Assembly: GCA_016715405.1 (NCBI GenBank)
Contig: JADKAE010000003.1
Span: 62,001 to 126,000 of the forward strand
Source of the DNA: Saprospiraceae bacterium
GTDB lineage: Bacteria; Bacteroidota; Bacteroidia; Chitinophagales; Saprospiraceae
Length of the DNA: 64,000 bases
Direction of reading: 5' to 3'
Shown here: piece by piece, positions 27,418-35,442 of the stretch
Numbering within the stretch: position 1 is the first letter of the stretch
Layout: each line of letters opens with the position of its first letter
The notes under the pieces: model-generated
What the model was told of the DNA's origin: nothing
Databases searched by the model: none
The model's input: only the letters and a program-made list of their open reading frames with translations
Program-made: the position numbers and the translations under genes

Positions 27418-27528
27418 ACCTGCTGTGTCGCTATTGAACCGCAATATAGGATTTTGTAATTTTGTTTGGGCATCTGTTATAATAGATAATGGGTATGTTT
27501 TCGTTCTTTTAATAAATAAAAAACTGAC

Positions 27529-28185
27529 ATGAAAAATCGACTTTTCATTTGCCTTATCCTGGTGATGAGCGCTCTGGCTGTGCAAGCGCAGCTTCGCGTG
27601 GGCCTCAAGATAGGACTCAGTACTACTGATATACAAGGCGAAGACCTCAGCATCCTGGAGCCCGGCGGCGCGCAGCGTTTCCGGCTGGCCCTCGAAGAAG
27701 CTAAATACGGCATCCATGGCGGCGTGGTCATCAGATGGCAAATAAACAAATTTGTGCTTCAGCCCGAAGTCAATTTCAACTCTTCGAGTGCCGAATACCA
27801 GTTTGACGACTTGCAGAACCCCTCGAACAGCGGTATCAGAACTGAAAAATACCAGAATCTGGATATCCCTCTGTTGCTGGGCGTTAAATTTGGGCCGCTG
27901 CGCCTGCAGGCAGGCCCTGTGGGGCACGTTTTTATCAGCAGCGTGTCTGACCTGGCCGACGTAGACGGGTTCAAAGATCGCTACGAATCTTTAACCTTCG
28001 GTTGGCAGGGCGGCCTCGGCCTCGACCTGTGGAAATTTATGCTCGATCTGCGCTACGAAGGCAACTTTACCAAATACGGCGACCATATCTCTTTCTTCGG
28101 CAACGACTACAACTTTGACGACAGGCCTGCGCGTTTCCTGTTTTCCCTCGGTTATCTTTTCGGAAAACAAGATAAAGACCGATAA
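27529..28185 (+). CDS. PorT-like outer membrane beta-barrel protein
   Basis: 218 residues with signal peptide MKNRLFICLILVMSALAVQAQ. LRVGLKIGLSTTDI, GIHGGVVIRWQINKFVLQPEVNF, YQNLDIPLLLGVKFGPLRLQAG, GWQGGLGLDLWKFMLDLRYE and ARFLFSLGYLFG are alternating-residue strands of an eight-stranded barrel of the porin/PorT family (Outer membrane protein beta-barrel domain). It belongs to the outer membrane. PorT itself is needed for T9SS, but this family is large and a T9SS role here cannot be claimed. It stands just upstream of the SRP RNA. Confidence 0.78.
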   Translation: MKNRLFICLILVMSALAVQAQLRVGLKIGLSTTDIQGEDLSILEPGGAQRFRLALEEAKYGIHGGVVIRWQINKFVLQPEVNFNSSSAEYQFDDLQNPSNSGIRTEKYQNLDIPLLLGVKFGPLRLQAGPVGHVFISSVSDLADVDGFKDRYESLTFGWQGGLGLDLWKFMLDLRYEGNFTKYGDHISFFGNDYNFDDRPARFLFSLGYLFGKQDKDR

Positions 28186-28211
28186 GAAGTACGGGTTTTA
28201 AAAAAATATAC

Positions 28212-28219
28212 TAATTTTG
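28212..28219 (+). promoter_or_regulatory. -7 box TAATTTTG of the SRP RNA gene
   Basis: TAATTTTG fits TAnnTTTG and ends 6 bp before the predicted 5' end of the RNA (28226). Confidence 0.7.
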
Positions 28220-28225
28220 GCCCCC

Positions 28226-28317
28226 GGTGAGCGGCGTACAGCCTGCTCCTTCCGAACTCCCCCAGGGTGGAAACGCAGCAAGGGTAGGAAGTCGAGCGGT
28301 TGGTATGTCCGTTCACC
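28226..28317 (+). ncRNA. ffs: Signal recognition particle RNA, small bacterial type (4.5S)
   Basis: The conserved domain IV is present: CTCCCCCAGGGTGGAAACGC followed by AGCAAGGGTAGG, with the GGAA tetraloop (GTGGAAAC), the asymmetric loop and the stem CCC/GGG. The termini pair: GGTGAGCGG at 28226-28234 with CCGTTCACC at 28309-28317 (one G-U). Between them CTTCC pairs with GGAAG. The RNA binds Ffh and guides ribosomes that make membrane proteins to FtsY. About 92 nt, with a promoter box right in front. Confidence 0.9.
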
Positions 28318-28335
28318 ATAATTTTTTACCGTCAC

Positions 28336-29686
28336 TTGCAGCGCTTTCCCTCCATCCCGCTCGTACCTATTCCCTCTTTCCGGCACGGATTACTTGCTGC
28401 GGCGCTTGTCGCCCTCACTATCGCACTCGGCTATTTCACGCCTCGCGAGCAATTTGGTCAGCTCATTATTCTATACGGCATTTTTGCGGCACTATACGCC
28501 CTGGCTTGCTATGGGGCTGACGAGGATAACTGGCGTTTTTACCGGCAGTTGGGGATTATCTTGCGACTCGTATTACTATTTTCCGTCCCTGCCCTTTCCA
28601 ATGACGTATACCGGTTCATCTGGGACGGACGGCTGCTCTTGCAGGGGGTAAACCCGTTGCTCTACACGCCGCTGCAATGGCTGGAAAGCGGTAAATCGGC
28701 GCCGGGGCTCGACTGGACGCTTTTTGCCAAACTCAATTCGGGTACAAATTTTACTATTTATCCCCCGGTAGCGCAGGCGGTTTTCTGGCTGTCGTGCCTG
28801 CCATTTCCCAGCGGCGACTGGGCGCCAACCGTGCTAATGCGGCTTATCCTGATAGCCGCCGAATACGGCGTTTTGCGCCTGTTGCCCGCCCTGTTGCCCC
28901 GGTTTGGTCACCCTTCGCAACGCACAGTGTGGTACGCCCTCAACCCGCTTATCATCCTGGAGCTCACCGGCAACCTGCATTTCGAAGGGCTGATGGTCTT
29001 TTTCCTGCTCTGGTCGCTTCAGTCCCTCCAGGCCGGTAAACACTACACGGCGGCGACGGCCATGGCGCTATCTATAGCCACCAAATTGCTGCCGCTTTTT
29101 GCTGCCTTTTTTATTGCATCGCCTGAGCCTAAAAGAAAATGTGCGATTTTTCGGCTTGCTGGGTGGATTACTCGCCCTCCTATTCATCCCCCTGATTGGC
29201 GGAGGCGAAGTCATCGCCCATTTTGGCAACAGCCTCGACCTGTACTTTCAGCAGTTCGAGTTTAACGCCGGCATATACTACATAGCCCGCTGGATCGCTT
29301 TCAAAAGCACCGGCTACAACCAGATCGACGCGATAGGCCCCACCCTGGCCTTGTGCACAACCTTGTACATCCTGCTTACAGCCTTATGGGATAACTCCCG
29401 ACGATGGGAAGACCTGCCAGATCGATGGCTGCTGGCCGGCGCGGTATATTTGTTTTTTGCCACCATCGTACACCCCTGGTATCTCACCATGCTCATCGTA
29501 CTCAGCTTATTTACGTCCCGGCGTTTTCCGATTGTGTGGTCGGTGTTAATATTTTTATCGTATATACACTACACTTATTCCCCTCCACGGGAAAACTGGT
29601 GGGTTTTAGGGATGGAATACGGTGTATTGGCAATTTTCATGACCATAGAGTCGTTTCTTTCGCGTGCCGGTAAACAGTTCACTTAA
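28336..29686 (+). CDS. GT-C membrane glycosyltransferase, mannosyltransferase/DUF2029-like (one frameshift)
   Basis: About 450 residues and ten or more membrane helices. SNDVYRFIWDGRLLLQGVNPL is the signature first loop of GT-C polyprenyl-phosphate-dependent mannosyltransferase-like enzymes; SGTNFTIYPPVAQAVFW and LNPLIILELTGNLHFEGLMVFF follow. The frame breaks in the T5 at 29096-29100 (one T too many or two too few) and continues LLPFLLHRLSLKENVRFFGLLGG to the stop at 29686. No ATG fits: the frame opens inside the SRP RNA, so I use the TTG at 28336; a lost start through another base error is possible. It would add sugars to envelope glycans from a lipid-linked donor outside the cytoplasmic membrane. 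Confidence 0.68.
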
Positions 29687-29753
29687 CGGAATCGTTTTAT
29701 TTTAATATATTCACGCGTTCAAATTTCAACAACCCCGCTTTGTTCAATTTATT

Positions 29754-31316
29754 ATGAGAATAATCGTTCCTATCTTTATCCTGGCGCTGGTGGGCGACCA
29801 CGCAACTGCGCAACAATTTCGGGTGGGAGAAACCTTCACTACGCGGGGAAGCCAGATGCCGTCCACCTATGAGACCGAAGTTTCCAGCGCCAATATGTCG
29901 CACGTATACCGCTTATTGGGCAGCGGCGGCAACAAAAGCAACAACGCGGCCCAGTATATCGACAGTGAAGTGGGCAGAATGGCCCGCGACCTCAAAAAAA
30001 GCGGCATTGACGACAAAAAAAACCGCAAAGCCGCCGAGATATTCCACGAACGGGTAGCGGTTGCCAACCTGAAGAAATACGACAATTACGCCAATTTTGA
30101 GCAGCTGTTTAAATCAGGCGCTTACAACAGCGCCACGGCTACGGCTCTCCATGCGCTCATCCTGGAGCAATTGCAAATTCCTTATATTATCAGAGTAGAA
30201 CCTACCCGCGTATACCTCGTACTTTGGCCCAACGAGCACCCCACGGCCATTTACGCCGATGCGCCTTCCGAAGCCAAAAACGACGACCAGTTTATGGCGT
30301 TTTATCTCAAACTCATCACCGAAATCGGGCTGACGGAAGAAGCCGGGCGCGACGACAAGTCGGACAAAGTCTTATTCTACCGCTATTTCGGCCCTGAAAA
30401 AGAGACCGTCAACCTCGTCCAACTCGCCGGCATACTGCACTATCAGCAGGCGCTGGTTTTGTATAAAAATCGCCAGTATTTTGACGCTTTAGCGCAAATT
30501 GATCAGGCGCAGGCGCTTTACAACGTACCGCGCAACGAAGTCATTCGCTACGCCTGCCTGTTTCAACTGGCCAAAGAACAACCGGGTGACGAAGTGAAAC
30601 GGCTCGACTACCTGTTTCAATTATACGAGCTGCATCCCGTTCAGCAAGTGCGCGACGCCGTACTCAAGCAATTCCTTGCCGTAGCCGGGCAGTCGCTGTT
30701 CGAACAATGCCAGGCCGACCAGCTAACCACGCATTACCAGGCCATGCGCGCCAAACTCGCCCCGGCGCTCCGCTGGCCGATGCGCTGCGCGAATTGTATT
30801 TCATGCAAATGTCAAATATTACGCCCGCAACGGATTGACCCAGGACCTCCTACCCTGCCTCGACAGCCTGTATTGCCATCGCCCCAACGACAACGCCATC
30901 CGGGAAGCCCTGGCGGGACTGCTGGTGCAATCGCTGCGGCAGGAGCGCAACCGCGAAGACGGGCTGGCGCAATTGGAACGCTATATGGCCAAATACCCGT
31001 TTTTGGGAAAGCACCCCTTGCTTAAAGACCAGGAGTTATACTACCGGGCTGAGCAGATCAAATCCTTTTTGACGCCAACAGAGAAACGGAAGCCAAACAA
31101 GCCCTGGCTGACTTTGAAAGCGCCCTGGCCCAATTTGGCGGCGCCCCCCGCGCGGTCAACTGGATCACCACCGCTTATGCCGCTTCTTCCAATTATTATT
31201 TCCGCTGGAAAGACTATCGTACGGCGCGTATACTGCTAGAACGCGCCCAGGCTTTATATCCCAATGACGCCTATCTCGACCATCAGTTGGAGTTGATGCG
31301 GGCTTATGATCGGTAA
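29754..31316 (+). CDS. Secreted TPR-like protein of unknown function (three or more frameshifts)
   Basis: Signal peptide MRIIVPIFILALVGDHATAQ. The first half (to about residue 230) has a transglutaminase-like feel (TALHALILEQLQIPYIIRVE, VYLVLWPNEHPTAIYAD) but no catalytic triad can be confirmed. The second half is helical pairs of TPR type (ALVLYKNRQYFDALAQIDQAQALY; YRTARILLERAQALYPNDAYL). The gene is broken at about 30770 (CC, one C short), 30814-30816 (A3, one short) and 31066-31070 (T5, one short). Joined, the fragments read ADALRELYFMQMS-KYYARNGLTQDL and EQIKSFF-DANRETEAKQAL without a gap, ending HQLELMRAYDR at 31316. Confidence 0.65.
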
Positions 31317-31356
31317 ATTTCGCCCCTCAAACGTAGGTTTACCCCCCAATTCGTTC

Positions 31357-31364
31357 TACTTTTG
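31357..31364 (+). promoter_or_regulatory. -7 box TACTTTTG
   Basis: TACTTTTG, 37 bp before the ATG of the beta-helix lipoprotein. Confidence 0.55.
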
Positions 31365-31400
31365 TGCCGCTTCGACATTTATCGAATTAATTTTTATTGA

Positions 31401-32888
31401 ATGAAAGCAATCGCACCCGCCCTGCTCTTCCTCGCCATGGCCGCAAGCTGGTTTGCCTGCGACCGCAACGACGATTTCACTACCGATGGCAACGTAAAAC
31501 TCGAATTTTCGCTGGATACGCTCCATTTCGACACCGTCTTTACTGAATTGGGGTCGGCAACCCGGCTTTTTAAGGTGTACAATCGCAATAACCGGCCGGT
31601 GCGCATTTCCCATGTCGAACTCGAAGGCGGGGACAACTCGCCGTTCCGGATGAACGTGGACGGCAGGCCCGGCGAGCATATCGAAGAAGTAGAAGTGTGG
31701 GCCAACGACAGCATTTACGTCTTCGTGGAAGTCACTATCGACCCCAACCAACCGCTGTCGGTAAGCCCTTTTGTGATAGAAGAAAAAATAGTGTTCGAAA
31801 CCAACGGCAATATCCAGGAAGTACGCCTCGAAGCCTGGGGACAAAATGCCAATTACTTCCCCAGTCGCTACAGCAAAGGCGTACCGGTGCAGCTGACCTG
31901 CAATAACGGCACCATCAAATGGGACGACCCCAAGCCCTACGTGATCTACGGCGAGGTATTCATCGACGATTGCACCCTCGAAATCGCCGCCGGTACCCGC
32001 ATCTACGTGCATGGCGGCATCGCTCGCAATGATATCTTCGGCATATTCAACGACGGCATATTGTATACGCTTGAAAATGGCACCCTCAAAATAATGGGCA
32101 CCCAGGAAGCGCCCGTAGTGATACAGGGCGACCGCCTCGAAGAGGGATTCCAGGATGAATCGGGGCAGTGGAACGGCATCTTTTTGGGCAAAGGCAGCAA
32201 AGACAACGTTATTCAATATACCACCATCAAAAATTCGATAATCGGCATTTATGTGGATTCTACCGCTGAACTTCGTTTGTCAAATACCCAGATTTACAAC
32301 ACCGCCAGCAGCGGCTTATTGGGTTTTCACAGCTCGATACAGGCCGACAATTGCCTGATTTACGATTGTGGCGCGAATGCGGTGCAGTTTATACAAGGTG
32401 GAGATTACAGACTGGATTATTGCACGATAGTCAATTATGGCGTAAATGCCTCATCCCTCGGCATGTCGAATTATTATTGCTACGACGATCCTCTCTTTTG
32501 TAATGTGCGCGTCGATTATCCGCTTAATGCGCGGTTTCGCAACTGCATCATTTTCGGTTCGCGTCGCGATGCAATCGAGTTGGCGGATGTTTCAGGGGGC
32601 CAGGTTCCCGATTTTTTTAATATAAAATTCGAACACTGTGTGGTACGCGTTGATCAGTTGCTGACTACGCAAGGAGGCATTTATGCCGGCTTTTTAGATA
32701 ACCAGTGTATTCCCTGTATCAACGGCAACCGCGACACCAAGCTATTTATCGATCCCAACGAATATGATTATCAACTCGACTCTCTATCGGTAGCTATTGA
32801 TCAGGCCATACCCATTCCCGGCATCGATATCGACCTTATAGGCATTGCCCGTGGCGTTATGCCGGATGTGGGGTGCTATGAGAAATAG
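31401..32888 (+). CDS. Right-handed beta-helix lipoprotein
   Basis: 495 residues. Lipoprotein signal MKAIAPALLFLAMAASWFAC with Cys at the lipobox. Residues 25-150 form an Ig-like domain (LFKVYNRNNRPVRISHVELE; IYVFVEVTIDP), and 150-460 form a parallel beta-helix with stacked short strands (GTLKIMGTQEAPVVIQGDR; IQYTTIKNSIIGIYVDSTAELRLSN; DNCLIYDCGANAVQFIQGGDYRLDYCTIVNY). It ends PDVGCYEK, a common ending in Bacteroidota beta-helix proteins. Such proteins often bind or cut polysaccharides, but no catalytic set is evident. Likely an outer membrane surface lipoprotein. Confidence 0.8.
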   Translation: MKAIAPALLFLAMAASWFACDRNDDFTTDGNVKLEFSLDTLHFDTVFTELGSATRLFKVYNRNNRPVRISHVELEGGDNSPFRMNVDGRPGEHIEEVEVWANDSIYVFVEVTIDPNQPLSVSPFVIEEKIVFETNGNIQEVRLEAWGQNANYFPSRYSKGVPVQLTCNNGTIKWDDPKPYVIYGEVFIDDCTLEIAAGTRIYVHGGIARNDIFGIFNDGILYTLENGTLKIMGTQEAPVVIQGDRLEEGFQDESGQWNGIFLGKGSKDNVIQYTTIKNSIIGIYVDSTAELRLSNTQIYNTASSGLLGFHSSIQADNCLIYDCGANAVQFIQGGDYRLDYCTIVNYGVNASSLGMSNYYCYDDPLFCNVRVDYPLNARFRNCIIFGSRRDAIELADVSGGQVPDFFNIKFEHCVVRVDQLLTTQGGIYAGFLDNQCIPCINGNRDTKLFIDPNEYDYQLDSLSVAIDQAIPIPGIDIDLIGIARGVMPDVGCYEK

Positions 32889-32935
32889 CGGTCGGCAGTC
32901 AGCAGTCGGGTCTTAGGGGCCGAGTGCCGACTGCT
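32889..32935. repeat. Inverted heptamer repeat acting as a convergent terminator
   Basis: GGTCGGC AGTCAGC AGTCGGG on the left and CCGAGTGCCGACTGC on the right around TCTTAGGGG. It starts right after the TAG of the beta-helix gene and lies 8 bp from the stop of the convergent lipoprotein. The stem could terminate both. Confidence 0.7.
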
Positions 32936-32943
32936 AAAATATC

Positions 32944-33456
32944 TTACTGCTTTTGGTATTCGAACGGCGCGCTAAAACATTCCGGCTTTTTCAAGGAGGC
33001 GGAAACTTCTGCGCGGTAGCTAATTGTAGAAGTCACCGCATCAGTGCCGCCCACGAGCAGGCTGATATCTTCTATTACCAGCGTCTTTTTGTCTTTGAAG
33101 TAATAGTGGTAGGTAAAATAATTTTCTTCCTCACTGTCGCTCGAGGTGGCGTATAAAAACGACTGACCGTCCACGGTAGTGTTCCAGCCCTTAAACGAGG
33201 TAGACTCTGCCATGAAGTTCTCGCCAGTCTCTGTCACTTCAATCTGATAGCTGTATTCGTCAGCTTTCGTGACCGTAACGGCCAGCATTTCGGCAGAATC
33301 GACCACGGCTACCCAATTGCCAATGAGGTCTTTATTGATTTTTTCTTTGCCCGGCGTACCCAACGGGTAGCCAATGCCGACGGGGCACCCTGTGGTGATA
33401 AATGCGACCATGACCAGCGTGGCGCCGACCAGGATAAATGAAGAGAGGTTTCTCAT
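32944..33456 (-). CDS. Small lipoprotein of unknown function
   Basis: 170 residues. Signal MRNLSSFILVGATLVMVAF followed by the lipobox TTGC. The mature part is beta-rich with a lipocalin-like pattern: LIGNWVAVVDSAEMLAVTV, YSYQIEVTETGENFMAE, FTYHYYFKDKKTLVIEDISL. The LxGxW motif near the start of the mature domain (LIGNW) is common in small lipocalin-like lipoproteins of Bacteroidota. It is downstream of the DUF2911 gene on the same strand, separated by a TTTAGCG repeat. Confidence 0.65.
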   Translation of the reverse strand: MRNLSSFILVGATLVMVAFITTGCPVGIGYPLGTPGKEKINKDLIGNWVAVVDSAEMLAVTVTKADEYSYQIEVTETGENFMAESTSFKGWNTTVDGQSFLYATSSDSEEENYFTYHYYFKDKKTLVIEDISLLVGGTDAVTSTISYRAEVSASLKKPECFSAPFEYQKQ

Positions 33457-33473
33457 AGCGAATGGTTATTGAA

Positions 33474-33579
33474 AAGTTTAGCGGGTGGGTTTAGCGATTG
33501 GGTTTAGCGACATGTTTAGAAAACTAAACCCTATCGCTAAACTGCGTATGCACTAAACCCTATCGCTAAACCCCATTTA
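33474..33579. repeat. TTTAGCG-family inverted repeat (13-mers and a 16-mer)
   Basis: Left: GGTTTAGCGATTG-type 13-mers. Centre: ATGTTTAGAAAACTAAAC. Right: CTAAACCCTATCG 13-mers and a CTAAACTGCGTATGCA 16-mer. The same centre occurs in the element at 42250-42390. The repeat runs into the 3' end of the DUF2911 frame. Confidence 0.85.
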
Positions 33580-34439
33580 TTACTTCTTCCGCCTTTCTTA
33601 GCTTTCCACTCTTCGATCGACTTATTGTTCATGCGAACATACTCGTCGTTGCCGGCTTTTTCGGCCAGCATTTTTGATTTTTCGGCGGCTTTAACAGCCT
33701 CATCGTAACGACCCAGATCACCCAGGATGAGGGCTTCGCGGCGTACCTGCCAGAAAGCGGGGCTTTCGCCTGCGGTTGCTTTCTGTATCCACTCCAATGC
33801 CTTGTTGAGGTCTTTGCCGGCATCGTGGTAATAAGAAGCGGCAGCGTAGTAGTCCCCAGCAGTGGGGCCGGCGAGTACTTTGTCGATATCTGCCGTCACT
33901 CTCTTGTCCACTTCTACTTCTACCGGAATGCTCACCTTGGTCATATCCCATACCAGGTCAATCGTTGCCGAGGTGTTGCGAATGTTGTTTACATCCATCG
34001 TAAAGGTCTCCACTTTGTGGCCCAGTTTGGTAGCGGGAACTGAAAAGTTTACTGCAGCCGTTTTCTCGAGATAGCTGCTCCAGTTGCTGCTTTCGTAGGT
34101 ATACAAAGACACCTTCCACTCGGTAGCGCCGGGAACGGTAATTACGGCATAAGATCCTTTTTTTACTTCTTGACCACCCACTTTCAGGTCATCGCTGAAC
34201 GTAAGTTTGGTAGCGCTGTTGGCGCCGGTACGCCAGGGCTGGTCGTACATCACAATGCCATCTTTGCCAAATACCGCGCGGTCTTTGGCGCTTGGGCGCG
34301 AATACACAATCGAAATGTCAGTAAGGCCCACAGTCTGCTTCAACTCGCTACCTGGGCTGGGTTGCGGCGTTTTAATCTGTGCGTGTGATAATGTAGCCGC
34401 AAGTGCGGTCAAAAGGGTAAGCGAAAACAGTTTCTTCAT
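33537..34439 (-). CDS. DUF2911 domain protein (C-terminus probably shifted into the repeat)
   Basis: 300 residues as read. Signal peptide MKKLFSLTLLTALAATLSHAQ. The DUF2911 domain (residues 30-190) shows TDISIVYSRPSAKDRAVFG, PWRTGANSATKLTFSDDLKV and GSYAVITVPGATEWKVSLYT, typical for this periplasmic Bacteroidota family of unknown function; a TPR-like pair follows (YYHDAGKDLNKALEWIQKAT; GRYDEAVKAAEKS). The last residues NKWGLAIGFSAYAV are coded by the TTTAGCG repeat. One more G at 33592-33593 would give the expected basic end (KAKKGRKK) with a stop at 33580. That repair would also remove the overlap with the repeat. Confidence 0.8.
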   Translation of the reverse strand: MKKLFSLTLLTALAATLSHAQIKTPQPSPGSELKQTVGLTDISIVYSRPSAKDRAVFGKDGIVMYDQPWRTGANSATKLTFSDDLKVGGQEVKKGSYAVITVPGATEWKVSLYTYESSNWSSYLEKTAAVNFSVPATKLGHKVETFTMDVNNIRNTSATIDLVWDMTKVSIPVEVEVDKRVTADIDKVLAGPTAGDYYAAASYYHDAGKDLNKALEWIQKATAGESPAFWQVRREALILGDLGRYDEAVKAAEKSKMLAEKAGNDEYVRMNNKSIEEWKAKKGGRSNKWGLAIGFSAYAV

Positions 34440-34546
34440 TATAACTTGGTTTGAGATGAAAGAATCATTAAAATAGTGGCCAAAAGTACGCGTTTTCCAG
34501 CGGATAACCCCGCCGGGGGTCGCTTTTCACATTTTATTAAGAAATC

Positions 34547-34767
34547 GTTCTCCGTTCTCTGTTATCCGTTGTCGGTTGTCCGTTCTCTGTTCTCTGTTGT
34601 CCGTTGTCTGTTATCCGTTCATTATCTTTGCCAATTAAACTTTAACAGAGAACAGAGAACAGAGAACAGAGAACAGAGAACAGAGAACAGAGAACAGAGA
34701 ACAGAGAACAGAGAACAGAGAACAGAGAACAGAGAACAGAGAACAGAGAACAGAGAACAGAGAACAC
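34547..34767 (+). repeat. Promoter-bearing inverted heptamer element upstream of the LOG gene
   Basis: Left arm: ten in-phase GTTNTCN heptamers (34547-34616). Core: GTTCATTATCTTTGCCAATT, then AAACTTT. Right arm: 17 perfect AACAGAG copies (34644-34762), then AACAC and the ATG at 34768. The arms are reverse complements in pattern. The right arm makes up nearly all of the predicted 5' leader. Confidence 0.95.
34623..34630 (+). promoter_or_regulatory. -7 box TATCTTTG of the LOG gene, in the repeat core
   Basis: TATCTTTG followed by CCAATTA. Predicted transcription start lies just before the AACAGAG array, giving a leader of about 130 nt that is 119 nt repeat. Confidence 0.75.
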
Positions 34768-35351
34768 ATGATCCAACAAGTAAGCGTTTTTTGCGGCTCC
34801 AGCGCCGGCTTTAATGAAATCTATGCCGATGCGGCACAAACTTTAGGCCGGGAGTTGGCCCGCCGAGGAATAGGCATCGTGTACGGCGCCGGCAATGTAG
34901 GACTAATGGGCGTGTTAGCTGATGCTGCGCTGGCAGCCGGCGGACAAGTCGTGGGCGTGATCCGCTTTTTTTACAAGAAAAAGAATTATGCCACACAGGG
35001 CTGACGGAGGTGTACCTGGTAAACAGCATGTACGAGCGAAAAGTCAAGATGGCCCAATTGTCACAGGGGGTCATCACCCTGCCCGGAGGCTACGGCACCC
35101 TCGATGAGTTGTTCGAGATGGTCACGCTGGTGCAACTGGGACAAGACAGCCAACCAATAGGCCTGCTGAACGTAAACGGCTTTTTTGACCAACTCATCGA
35201 TTATGTCGCCCATGCCTCCGAAGAAGGGTTTATCAAACCATTCCACCGCGATTTGCTAATCGTAGAAAACGAAACCTCCGCCCTTATCGACCGGCTTGTA
35301 GCCTATGAACATAAGCCGGTGGAGGGGAAGTGGTGGAGGAGAGAGGTTTAG
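34768..35351 (+). CDS. LOG-family protein (Rossmann fold nucleosidase-like; one frameshift)
   Basis: About 195 residues. FCGSSAGFNEIYADAA at the N-terminus, GIVYGAGNVGLMGVLADAAL and the signature PGGYGTLDELFE in the second half define the LOG family (cytokinin-riboside monophosphate phosphoribohydrolase, formerly called lysine decarboxylase). In bacteria these act on nucleoside monophosphates such as AMP. The frame breaks in the T7 at 34966-34972: one more T joins VVGVIR to FFLQEKELCHTGLTEVYLVNSMYERK. The stop codon TAG falls within a TTTAG repeat unit. It is convergent with the SusD gene. Confidence 0.85.
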
Positions 35352-35442
35352 CGGTAGGGTTTAGCGATTGGGTTTAGCGTTAGGGTTTAGCTAAACTGCG
35401 AATGCACTAAACCCTAACGCTAAACTGCGAATGCACTAAACC
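35344..35442. repeat. TTTAGCG-family inverted repeat between convergent genes
   Basis: Left: GGTTTAGCGGTAG, GGTTTAGCGATTG, GGTTTAGCGTTAG. Right: CTAAACTGCGAATGCA, CTAAACCCTAACG, CTAAACTGCGAATGCA. It fills the gap from the LOG stop to the SusD stop; the LOG stop is the TAG of the first unit. Confidence 0.9.

Noticed and set aside
27418..27927. N-terminal extension of EngB (frame from 27927)
   Set aside because: The extra part is antisense to the beta-barrel gene and unlike any EngB; ATG 27417 gives the normal length.
34644..34762. CRISPR array
   Set aside because: Units are 7 bp and contiguous with no spacers; no cas genes in the window.
34476..34814. 112-codon frame with REQRTEN repeats upstream of the LOG gene
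   Set aside because: Translation of the same array; it covers the promoter core and overlaps the LOG start in another frame.
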